A DNA stretch of 15,301 nucleotides from the NCBI GenBank assembly GCA_019420545.1, contig JAHZGZ010000254.1, positions 1 through 15,301 of the forward strand, given 5' to 3'. This DNA is from Bacteroidales bacterium. GTDB taxonomy: Bacteria > Bacteroidota > Bacteroidia > Bacteroidales > Muribaculaceae. Of this stretch, positions 7,078 through 13,184 are shown one piece after another (position 1 is the stretch's first letter; each line of letters begins with the position of its first letter). The notes under the pieces are model-generated. The model was given only the letters and a program-made list of their open reading frames with translations, had not been told where the DNA came from and ran no database searches. A program made the position numbers and the translations under genes.

Positions 7078-7094
7078 TACGCTTCGGGAGCGTA
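7078..7094. terminator. Small hairpin just after the pepD stop
   Basis: TACGCT (7078-7083) pairs with AGCGTA (7089-7094), loop TCGGG. On the minus strand it lies 3 nt past the pepD stop codon and is followed by AT-rich DNA; on the plus strand it is followed by GTTTTATTT. It is the first of two hairpins in this gap. Confidence 0.45.
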
Positions 7095-7097
7095 GTT

Positions 7098-8558
7098 TTA
7101 TTTCTTTAGTTCGGATACCTTGCGTAGGATTGTTACGAGCTGATCCCAGAAACGCTGTACGGCAGGGATGTGCATCTTCTCGCTGGGCGAGTGTACGCCG
7201 CGCAGGGTGGGACCGAACGATACCATATCGAGATGGGGATATTTGGTGAGGAAAAGTCCGCACTCCAGACCTGCGTGGATGGCAGTGATCAGAGGCTCCT
7301 CCCCATAAAGTTCCTTATAGGTGTCGGCTGCGATCTTCATGATTTCCGAGTTCATGTTGGGTGCCCATCCGGGATAGCCGTCGCCGTGGGTTACCTTGGC
7401 GCCTGCCACGAGGAACAGGGCCTCGATCTGGTTGGCGATGTCGTATTTGCGGCTTTCTATCGAGCTGCGCTGGCTGGTGGTGACGAGGATGGTGTTGTCG
7501 GGCTGCATCTTTACCGAAGCGAGGTTGGTCGATGTCTCGACAAGGCCTTCGAGGTCATGGCTCATGGAAATCACGCCGTGGGGGCATGCGTAGAGCGAGC
7601 GTATGAGGCGCAGGGTTGTGTCGCTGTCGATGGCGAATTCGGGTTTGTCGGTTGTGGCCAACGTGATGTCCATGTTGGGATCGGTGTGGGAATACTCGTT
7701 CTTGACCTGGGCTACAAATTCGTTGAATGCTACAACAACATCTTCCTTTTTAGATGTGTGCACACCTACTACGGCATGAGCGGCACGCGGAATTGCATTG
7801 CGCAGATTTCCGCCGCTTATTTCGCTGAGTACGATATCATGTTTCTTCGACAGATTGAAGAGGAAGCGTGCAAGAAGCTTGTTGGAATTGGCACGTCCCT
7901 CGTGGATATCGCCACCGGAGTGGCCGCCGCTGAGATTGGCGAGCTCGATGTCAAACCAATGGTAGTCGGCAGGAGCCATTTCGCGCTTGTAGTCGAAAGT
8001 AATGGTGGTGTCGATGCCGCCTGCGCAGCCGATAAAGAACTGGCCGTCGTCCTCGGAGTCGAGATTGAGCAGTATCGAACCGTTCATCATGTCGGCGCCA
8101 AGATTGTTGGCTCCGGTCATGCCTGTTTCTTCGTCGACTGTAAACAGCGCCTCCAGCGGGCCGTGAACGAGGGTCTTGTCGGCCATTACGGCGAGCGATG
8201 CGGCTACGCCGATGCCGTTGTCGGCGCCGAGTGTAGTGTTGTCGGCGTGTACCCATTCGCCGTCGATTATGGTTGTAATGGGGTTGTTGTCGAAGTCAAA
8301 TCCCTTTTTGTTTGATTCGCATACCATATCCATATGGCCCTGCATTATCACTGTCGGCGCATTTTCGTGGCCAGGAGTGGCGGGTTTGCTGAGTACTACA
8401 TTGCCTACTTCATCAGTCTTGGCGGCTATGCCGTTGGTTTTGGCAAAGTCGAGAATGAATTTGCGGATTTTATCCTCCTTTTTTGAAGGACGGGGCACTT
8501 TGGTAATCTCGTCAAAGATTGCCCATACGGCCGTAGGTTTGAGATCCTTGATGGTCAT
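7098..8558 (-). CDS. pepD: Aminoacyl-histidine dipeptidase (cytosol non-specific dipeptidase, M20 family)
   Basis: The 486-residue protein has the layout of PepD. Metal-binding and catalytic residues are visible: H75 and D77 in QGHMDMVCE, D113 in LGADNGIG (bridging ligand), E143-E144 in VDEETGMTG (general base and ligand), D167 in LLNLDSEDDG, and H456 in RGVHSPSEK. The central region (about 185-400) would be the lid/dimerisation domain. It hydrolyses dipeptides, classically Xaa-His such as carnosine, in the cytoplasm, completing peptide use. No signal peptide. A weak -7-like box on the minus strand (TTATTTTG at 8649-8642) has no clear -33 partner, so the promoter is unsettled. Two hairpins separate it from the muramidase gene downstream. 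Confidence 0.95.
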   Translation of the reverse strand: MTIKDLKPTAVWAIFDEITKVPRPSKKEDKIRKFILDFAKTNGIAAKTDEVGNVVLSKPATPGHENAPTVIMQGHMDMVCESNKKGFDFDNNPITTIIDGEWVHADNTTLGADNGIGVAASLAVMADKTLVHGPLEALFTVDEETGMTGANNLGADMMNGSILLNLDSEDDGQFFIGCAGGIDTTITFDYKREMAPADYHWFDIELANLSGGHSGGDIHEGRANSNKLLARFLFNLSKKHDIVLSEISGGNLRNAIPRAAHAVVGVHTSKKEDVVVAFNEFVAQVKNEYSHTDPNMDITLATTDKPEFAIDSDTTLRLIRSLYACPHGVISMSHDLEGLVETSTNLASVKMQPDNTILVTTSQRSSIESRKYDIANQIEALFLVAGAKVTHGDGYPGWAPNMNSEIMKIAADTYKELYGEEPLITAIHAGLECGLFLTKYPHLDMVSFGPTLRGVHSPSEKMHIPAVQRFWDQLVTILRKVSELKK

Positions 8559-8683
8559 AATCGTTATTGGGTTTAATGAGTTAATTGTCGCTGTGAATTG
8601 TGTGAAATTGTTAAATTATTCGCTTTTCGCACTCTAAGTTACAAAATAAAATTTAGATAATTCCAGATTTGTAATTCCTTTCT

Positions 8684-8691
8684 TATATTTG
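8684..8691 (+). promoter_or_regulatory. -7 box upstream of the small membrane protein gene
   Basis: TATATTTG is a perfect TAnnTTTG box. No TTTG is present 19-21 nt upstream; one at 8668-8671 is too close. Transcription would start near 8697, about 18 nt before the GTG at 8715, which helps choose that start. An activator may be needed, or the match may be chance. Confidence 0.5.
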
Positions 8692-8714
8692 CAGTGCAAA
8701 AACATAGAGACACA

Positions 8715-8900
8715 GTGAAAACAGTGTTGTTGACCATCGCTCTTGTAGCTGTATGCGTGGTTCTTCTGGGCGTAAAGGTGCTCTTTATAAAAGGCTCCCG
8801 TTTCCCCTCGGGCCATGTTCACGACAATGTGGCGCTCCGGCGTAAAGGTATTACCTGTGCGTCGGGACATGGCGTTGCGACTACAGACAATAGAAAATAA
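8715..8900 (+). CDS. Small single-pass membrane protein of unknown function (61 aa)
   Basis: Starting at the GTG at 8715 gives 61 residues; a GTG at 8694 would add seven but lies upstream of the predicted transcription start. Residues about 3-26 (VLLTIALVAVCVVLLGVKVLF) form one membrane helix. A basic polar tail follows with FIKGSRFPSGHV, then ALRRKGITC near the end. I recall small Bacteroidales membrane proteins with the same FPSxHVxxNxALRxKGIxC pattern, but cannot confirm this here and know of no function. It lies 25 nt upstream of the OmpH-like gene on the same strand and probably shares its transcript. Its length, hydrophobic helix and motif make a shadow frame unlikely. Confidence 0.72.
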   Translation: MKTVLLTIALVAVCVVLLGVKVLFIKGSRFPSGHVHDNVALRRKGITCASGHGVATTDNRK

Positions 8901-8925
8901 AATACCATACATTAAGCAACTTACA

Positions 8926-9519
8926 ATGAAGAAAATCGCACTTTGTGCAAAAACGTTCATGTTGATGCTTGCCGTCATGGCAGTGTCATGCTCTTCGGGC
9001 AAGGATGAGGCCGCTCCTGCAGAGTCCGCTTCCGGCGCCGCGGCTCCCGTAGCAGTCAACATCCGCTACATCGATGCCGATTCGATTGCCACCCACTATA
9101 ATCTTGCAAAGGATTTCAAGGAAGCACAGCTTCGCCAGATCAATAAGATTGACAACGCACAGCGCACCCGTGGAACCGAACTTCAGAAACTCGGCAATCA
9201 GATACAGCAGAAGATAAACAACAACGGCTACCTTTCGCAGGAGAGCTTCCAGTCTGATCAGGAGACTTTCAACAAGAAGCAGGCCGAAGCCCAGAATTAT
9301 ATCGCAAGCCTCCAGCGCGAGGCCGAGCAGGAGATGATTCAGCAGCAGATCCAGCTTACCGATTCCATCGAGGCGTTCATAAAGGAGTATAACAAAAAGA
9401 AGGGCTACGACGCCATCCTTTATAAGGCTGCCGGTGTTTACTTCAATCCCGCTCTTGACATTACAAACGAAGTAATCGACGGACTCAACAAGCGCTACAA
9501 CAAGGTCGCTGAGAATTGA
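8926..9519 (+). CDS. OmpH/Skp-like lipoprotein (periplasmic chaperone family)
   Basis: The start at 8926 gives a 197-residue precursor with a lipoprotein signal: hydrophobic LMLAVMA, then AVSC with C22 as the lipidation site. The frame is open upstream to 8815 but that part overlaps the preceding gene. After an Ala/Glu-rich linker (25-43), residues about 47-190 match the OmpH/Skp pattern: a short strand (IRYIDADSIATHY), a long Gln/Lys/Glu-rich helical arm (about 65-160, coiled coil expected), and a closing strand and helix (YDAILYKAAGVYFNPALDITNEVIDGLNKRY). Skp proteins hold unfolded outer membrane proteins in the periplasm; most are soluble, so lipid anchoring is a variation. Whether this one has a chaperone role is inference. 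Second gene after the small membrane protein. Confidence 0.85.
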   Translation: MKKIALCAKTFMLMLAVMAVSCSSGKDEAAPAESASGAAAPVAVNIRYIDADSIATHYNLAKDFKEAQLRQINKIDNAQRTRGTELQKLGNQIQQKINNNGYLSQESFQSDQETFNKKQAEAQNYIASLQREAEQEMIQQQIQLTDSIEAFIKEYNKKKGYDAILYKAAGVYFNPALDITNEVIDGLNKRYNKVAEN

Positions 9520-9554
9520 TTCCCGTTAATATCGCAGATTATCTTCCCTACATA

Positions 9555-9582
9555 AAAAAGGCGTCCCGAAGGGCGCCTTTTC
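9555..9582. terminator. Bidirectional terminator between ompH-like and sigma-factor genes
   Basis: AAAAGGCGTCC pairs with GGGCGCCTTTT (11 bp, one G-U) around the short loop CGAA. Flanking A-run (left) and T-run (right) give a U-tract in both directions, as suits two converging genes. Confidence 0.88.
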
Positions 9583-9610
9583 TTATGGGGGTACATTATG
9601 ATTAAGTGAC

Positions 9611-10201
9611 TTATGCTGTAAGCTGGATATTGTGCTTTGCGGCCATGCGGCGCATGTTGAGCAGGGCGTAGCGCATGCGTCCTAAGGCGGTATTGATACT
9701 CACTCCCGTGGCCTCGGCAATCTCCTTGAAACTCATGTCGCGGTAGTAGCGCATGGTAAGCACCTCGCGCTGGGGTTCGGGAAGGGCGCCGATAAGCCGC
9801 CGTACGTCGGTGTGGATCTGGTTCTCAACCAGCCAGTCCTCGATGTTGGTGTCGCACAGGTCACGGCGATTGAGCATGTCGGTCTCGTTGTCGTCGGTCG
9901 ATACGGTATTTTCTACGCGTTCCTGACGATAGTAGTCGATGATGAGGTTGTGGGCGATACGGTGGAGCCATGCCGAGAATTTGCCATTCTCGGTGTATCG
10001 GCCTTGTTTAAGTATCATGATTATCTTGACGAATGTCTCCTGAAAGATATCGTCGGCGATGTCGCGATTGCGCACGATACGCATGATATATGAAAAAAGC
10101 TTGGACTGGTGGCGTAGCAACAGTGCGTCAAAAGCTTCGTTGTTTCCTTCAACATACGCTTTCACCAACTGTTCGTCGGTGAGTGAAGAAAAGATTTGCA
10201 T
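9611..10201 (-). CDS. RNA polymerase sigma factor, ECF-type sigma-70 family
   Basis: This 196-residue protein has region sigma-2 at about 25-95 (FDALLLRHQSKLFSYIMRIV, ADDIFQETFVKI, FSAWLHRIAHNLIIDYYR: core binding and -10 recognition) and region sigma-4 at about 133-185 (LPEPQREVLTMRYYRDMSFKEIAEATGVSINTALGRMRYAL, a helix-turn-helix for -35 recognition). An acidic linker joins them. It directs RNA polymerase to a regulon that cannot be named from sequence. No anti-sigma gene lies downstream, where the OmpH-like gene converges, or upstream, so control by a neighbour-encoded anti-sigma is unlikely. Its promoter fits the housekeeping consensus and carries a palindrome, suggesting transcriptional control instead. 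Confidence 0.93.
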   Translation of the reverse strand: MQIFSSLTDEQLVKAYVEGNNEAFDALLLRHQSKLFSYIMRIVRNRDIADDIFQETFVKIIMILKQGRYTENGKFSAWLHRIAHNLIIDYYRQERVENTVSTDDNETDMLNRRDLCDTNIEDWLVENQIHTDVRRLIGALPEPQREVLTMRYYRDMSFKEIAEATGVSINTALGRMRYALLNMRRMAAKHNIQLTA

Positions 10202-10337
10202 TACTTATAGATGTTTTGATTTGAAGTAATGGTCGTCTCTATAGGCAGTAAATTTATGTAGGTAAAAAAACTATATTCGCATCGCCGGGGGCATCTTCGT
10301 CGGTATTATGATTGGCATATTTTGCCTCCGTTTCTCG

Positions 10338-10369
10338 CAAAGGTAGAGATTTGTTTGCACAGGCGCAAA
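10338..10369 (-). promoter_or_regulatory. Promoter of the sigma-factor gene
   Basis: On the minus strand TTTG (10369-10366), a 20-nt spacer and TACCTTTG (10345-10338) match the Bacteroidetes consensus at every defined position. Transcription should start near 10332, leaving a leader of about 130 nt. Confidence 0.8.
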
Positions 10370-10371
10370 CA
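10352..10371. promoter_or_regulatory. 7-bp palindrome over the sigma-factor -33 box (candidate operator)
   Basis: TGTTTGC (10352-10358) and GCAAACA (10365-10371) are perfect inverse complements separated by ACAGGC. The site contains the -33 box and lies 12 bp from the divergent -33 box, so a bound protein could affect both genes. Only the symmetry and position are seen. Confidence 0.5.
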
Positions 10372-10383
10372 TTTTAAGCATTT

Positions 10384-10415
10384 TTTGCTGTCGGTGTACA
10401 ATAATTTTATATTTC
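10384..10415 (+). promoter_or_regulatory. Divergent promoter of the 60-aa small protein gene
   Basis: TTTG (10384-10387), a 20-nt spacer and TATATTTC (10408-10415) match the consensus except for the last base of the -7 box. Transcription would begin near 10422, about 108 nt before the start codon. A hairpin with one bulge (CGGGCTTT 10484-10491 with AAACCCG 10508-10514) sits just ahead of the ATG. Confidence 0.6.
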
Positions 10416-10529
10416 TGTAGTTTTATGCCGCGCAGGCGTGTATAGGTATGTGTTTTGAAAAGATTGCGACAACAATAATAAATCGGGCTTTAGGTCGTTT
10501 TATAGATAAACCCGCAAACATGTCTGCCT

Positions 10530-10712
10530 ATGCTGAAAAAATCTACTCAAACTTCCACTCTCGATGCTCGTCGTGCATCGGCTTCCGATATGGTAGAGAA
10601 ATGTCAGAAGCCTCGTGAGTCAACGCTGGCCTTTATACGCCAGTTTGCCAGAGTTTACCATTTCGAGCATGCGCTCGTTGCGCAGCCGGTCGCTGCAATG
10701 GTTCTCAATTAA
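10530..10712 (+). CDS. Small conserved-looking cytoplasmic protein of unknown function (60 aa)
   Basis: Sixty residues, no signal peptide or membrane helix. The N-terminal half is basic and Ser/Thr-rich; the C-terminal half holds STLAFIRQFARVYHFE, an amphipathic helix with regular aromatic and basic residues, and the chain ends in VLN. I recall many short Bacteroidales hypothetical proteins with a similar FIRQFARxY core and an LN end; this is memory, not a search. No function is known to me. It has its own promoter, back to back with that of the sigma factor, and hairpins follow it. An overlapping frame from the ATG at 10520 (32 codons) lacks these features. Confidence 0.6.
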   Translation: MLKKSTQTSTLDARRASASDMVEKCQKPRESTLAFIRQFARVYHFEHALVAQPVAAMVLN

Positions 10713-10714
10713 TG

Positions 10715-10729
10715 AAGCGATGGGCGCTT
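10715..10729 (+). terminator. Weak hairpin right after the small protein gene
   Basis: AAGCG (10715-10719) pairs with CGCTT (10725-10729), loop ATGGG, followed by TATCGTT. It begins 3 nt past the stop codon. The stem is short, so termination may depend on the stronger hairpins downstream. Confidence 0.35.
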
Positions 10730-10750
10730 TATCGTTGAATAAAGAGCTAA

Positions 10751-10778
10751 AGTGCTAATAAGCACTCCCGAAGGTGCT
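10751..10778. repeat. Two competing hairpins in a convergent 3' region
   Basis: AGTGCT (10751-10756) pairs with AGCACT (10761-10766) around AATA. The same AGCACT can instead pair with GGTGCT (10773-10778, one G-U) around CCCGAA. The two forms exclude each other. The region lies between converging genes, downstream of both. Confidence 0.45.
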
Positions 10779-10786
10779 GTGTCGGA

Positions 10787-10817
10787 GTCGCGGCTATATC
10801 CGCCGACATTTATTTTC
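10787..10817 (+). terminator. Terminator facing right, ending next to the GldB-like gene
   Basis: GTCGCGG (10787-10793) pairs with CCG-CGAC (10800-10807, one bulged C), followed by ATTTATTTT. It would end the plus-strand small-gene transcript; its T-run overlaps the last codons of the converging lipoprotein gene. Confidence 0.6.
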
Positions 10818-11826
10818 TCAGAGGATTGTATCCCGACTCGACAAGCGTCTTTACATCTCCGTAAAAATCTTTCTGCAAGAGCTGCCACGCCTTCATGTCG
10901 GGGTGGCTCTTCATGTATGCGTCAACTATGCGCATGCCGAGCCATGTGCCCATTCTTCCCGGAGCATCGGGATGTAGTATGGCTGTGGCCGGAGCATTTT
11001 GGGTAAGCCGTTCTGCTGTCGGCTCATCGGTTGAATATAGCATTTTACGGCTTATCAGTGCATTCCAGGCATTTCCTTCATTGGCAACGGCCCATTTGCT
11101 CTGTGCGTCGTCCCATCCGAGTAATTTGCCGAAATCGTCGGTGTCGGTCAGCCTTGCTACAATCCATTCTACTCCACCGGAATATATCATCCGGCTAAGT
11201 GCGGTGGCATCGGCTCTGGATAGAGTATATGGAGCCTGTGAAAGCAGCATGGCTTCTGTGAGCTGCCATGGCAGTGCTTCAAGGCATTTGTTGCGGCGTT
11301 TATACGCGTCAAACCCGGTATAAGCTTCGTCGTCGGCTCCAAGATAATGGTTGGTGCCTATCAGCGCCAATGTGTCGCCACTGAGTATTATTGCCTGGTC
11401 GTAGGTGGATATTACGCCATATAATTGGGGCCATTTGAGTTCCGGAATGATTTTTTTTGACTGTTCGGCTGCTTTGCCAAGTACGGTTTCTACTGAATCG
11501 AGACTGCCCAGACGATCGCGTATGGCACATCCGAACATACCAACCCCGCGGCTTCGTGCGTATTCCATGAGCATGGAGTCGGTCGCGGTTGGATTCGTTA
11601 TTCCATGGCTGGCAGCGTAAAGCCTGATTACTATGTCATTGACCGAGGTGTATTTCTGGCGGAAGTCAGCCCGGGCCGCAGAGTCAAGGCCGGGATAGGC
11701 TGTTACTTCGAGGTCATATCGTTCGATATCCATTTTCCCGCTTTCTTCCGGGATTGTGCTGTTATGCGGTGTGCAGCTCTGTGCCGCTATCGCCGCCGTC
11801 ATTGCTAAAAGCAGTATAAATCTCAT
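10810..11826 (-). CDS. GldB-like lipoprotein
   Basis: The start at 11826 gives 338 residues with a textbook lipoprotein signal: MRF, hydrophobic ILLLAMTAAIAA, then AAQSC with C18 as the lipid anchor. Earlier in-frame ATGs would put 30 charged or random-looking residues ahead of it and lie upstream of the promoter. The body resembles the GldB family (gliding-motility-associated lipoprotein): IERYDLEV near the mature start, then YGVISTYDQAIIL, a KRRNKCLEALPWQLTEAML segment, and the closing block RMGTWLGMRIVDAYMKSHPDMKAWQLL. Homologues are common in non-gliding Bacteroidales, where the role is unclear, so the name is by similarity only. It is divergent from the amidase. The predicted transcription start falls on the start codon, so the mRNA may be leaderless. 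Confidence 0.75.
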   Translation of the reverse strand: MRFILLLAMTAAIAAQSCTPHNSTIPEESGKMDIERYDLEVTAYPGLDSAARADFRQKYTSVNDIVIRLYAASHGITNPTATDSMLMEYARSRGVGMFGCAIRDRLGSLDSVETVLGKAAEQSKKIIPELKWPQLYGVISTYDQAIILSGDTLALIGTNHYLGADDEAYTGFDAYKRRNKCLEALPWQLTEAMLLSQAPYTLSRADATALSRMIYSGGVEWIVARLTDTDDFGKLLGWDDAQSKWAVANEGNAWNALISRKMLYSTDEPTAERLTQNAPATAILHPDAPGRMGTWLGMRIVDAYMKSHPDMKAWQLLQKDFYGDVKTLVESGYNPLRK

Positions 11827-11830
11827 GACG

Positions 11831-11862
11831 CAAAAATAGTTGTTTATGCTTGATAAAGCAAG
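11831..11862 (-). promoter_or_regulatory. Promoter of the GldB-like gene, ending 4 nt from its ATG
   Basis: On the minus strand CTTG (11862-11859), a 20-nt spacer and TATTTTTG (11838-11831) fit the consensus, with a full -7 match. Transcription would begin about 5-8 nt past the G at 11831, that is at 11826-11823, right on the ATG at 11826. Confidence 0.65.
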
Positions 11863-11918
11863 TGCGTTGGTCATATCTTCTCCAAATTTGGGCATTAACG
11901 GCCAAAAGATGGGCATAT

Positions 11919-11952
11919 CTTGCCATAATTATCACATGTTTTCTTAATTTTG
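11919..11952 (+). promoter_or_regulatory. Promoter of the amidase-mlaD operon
   Basis: CTTG (11919-11922), a 22-nt spacer (slightly long) and TAATTTTG (11945-11952) resemble the consensus; the -7 box matches fully. Transcription should begin near 11958, excluding an ATG at 11950 and supporting the ATG at 11965, with a leader of only a few nucleotides. Confidence 0.6.
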
Positions 11953-11964
11953 TATCGCAGAATT

Positions 11965-13119
11965 ATGCCTCGAAAGTTATATTTACATATTATATATATA
12001 TGCGTGCTGTTCCTTCTGCCTGTATCTATGGCTGGAGCGGAGCCTTTTGTCGTGGTGCTTGATGCCGGGCATGGGGGGCATGATCCGGGTACAATCGGCA
12101 GCAAGGCGAAAGAAAAAGATATCAACCTCGGTGTCGTGCTCAAGCTTGGTGAACTTATTGCCGGGAATGAACCTGACGTCAAAGTCGTTTACACCAGAAA
12201 AGGGGATTATTTCAAGACATTGCAGGAGCGTTGCGACATAGCTAACGATGCAAAAGGCTCGTTGTTTATTTCGGTGCATGTCAACTCTGTGGATAAAAAG
12301 TCAAAAAAACGTAATACAATCCACGGGGCGGCCACATATACTCTCGGACTTCACCGCAGTGCCGAGAACCTTGCCGTGGCCAAGCGTGAAAATGCCGTAA
12401 TGATGCTTGAGGATGATTATACCGAGCGTTACTGTGGCTTCGATCCCAACTCCTCAGAATCCTATATTATATTTGAGCTGAACCAGAACAAGCATCTCGA
12501 TCAGAGTATCGACTTTGCAGGGAAAGTGCAGAAGGAACTGCGCACTACCGCCTCGCGTGCCGACAATGGCGTGCGTCAGGCCGGATTCTGGGTGCTTGCC
12601 AAGACCGGAATGCCTGCCGTGCTTGTCGAGCTCGACTTCATCTGCAATCCTTCCTCCGAAGCGTTCATGGCTTCCGAGTCGGGTCAGCAGAAACTTGCAA
12701 AAGCCATATACAATGCTTTTGTTGATTATAAGCGCTCATATGATCTCTCTTCCGGTAAAAAACGCTTTTCCGGGGATAGCCGGAAAGATATCCGGGAATC
12801 ATCGGTGAAATCTGCCGCTTCCGGCGAGACTGCCAAAGATGATGATAGTACAATGGAAGAGGTTGTGACCTCCGGACCGACATCTTCCGGCCGTTGCTAC
12901 CGCGTGCAGTTTATGACGAGTCCGAAACGTATAGCCCGCGGGTCATCTAAATTGCGTGGCATCACCGACTACATAGAGTACAAAGACGGCAATTTGTGGA
13001 AATACTCCTCGGAGGATCTTCCTGACATGCGTGCCGCACGCCGGAAACTCGCCGGATTGCGCAAGAAATTTCCTGATGCGTTTATTATTACGGTAGTCGA
13101 TGGTAAACGTGTCAGATGA
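11965..13119 (+). CDS. N-acetylmuramoyl-L-alanine amidase (Amidase_3) with SPOR-like C-terminal domain
   Basis: With the start at 11965 (MPRKLYL) the protein has 384 residues and a signal peptide, likely cleaved after AGA (24). Residues 28-255 form a zinc amidase: H36 in DAGHGGHDPG, E50 in the KEKDINLG segment, H105 in ISVHVNS, and the catalytic E222 in VLVELDFICN. A Ser/Lys/Asp-rich linker (about 262-302) leads to a C-terminal SPOR-like domain (about 304-384: CYRVQFMTSPKRI, YIEYKDGNLWKYSSED, ARRKLAGLRKKFPDAFIITVVDG), a fold that binds denuded glycan at division sites. It should cleave the stem peptide from MurNAc in the periplasm, probably in daughter-cell separation. The mlaD-like frame follows directly. 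No LytM or EnvC activator is encoded nearby. Confidence 0.92.
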   Translation: MPRKLYLHIIYICVLFLLPVSMAGAEPFVVVLDAGHGGHDPGTIGSKAKEKDINLGVVLKLGELIAGNEPDVKVVYTRKGDYFKTLQERCDIANDAKGSLFISVHVNSVDKKSKKRNTIHGAATYTLGLHRSAENLAVAKRENAVMMLEDDYTERYCGFDPNSSESYIIFELNQNKHLDQSIDFAGKVQKELRTTASRADNGVRQAGFWVLAKTGMPAVLVELDFICNPSSEAFMASESGQQKLAKAIYNAFVDYKRSYDLSSGKKRFSGDSRKDIRESSVKSAASGETAKDDDSTMEEVVTSGPTSSGRCYRVQFMTSPKRIARGSSKLRGITDYIEYKDGNLWKYSSEDLPDMRAARRKLAGLRKKFPDAFIITVVDGKRVR

Positions 13120-13184
13120 ATTGTTATCTAATAAGGAGTACCTTCTTCATGAACAAACAGAATAAAGAATCGAAATACAACGAT

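Noticed and set aside
7170..8315. Open frame of 381 codons on the plus strand opposite pepD
   Set aside because: Same cause: codon bias of pepD leaves few stops in this frame. No signal, motif or promoter supports it.
10484..10514. Bulged hairpin ahead of the 60-residue gene as a riboswitch
   Set aside because: The stem is only 7 bp with a bulge, and no known riboswitch sequence motif is recognisable; noted only as leader structure.
11850..12062. Frames crossing the divergent promoter region between the GldB-like and amidase genes
   Set aside because: They overlap both promoters and the amidase signal-peptide region in another frame, with random-looking composition.
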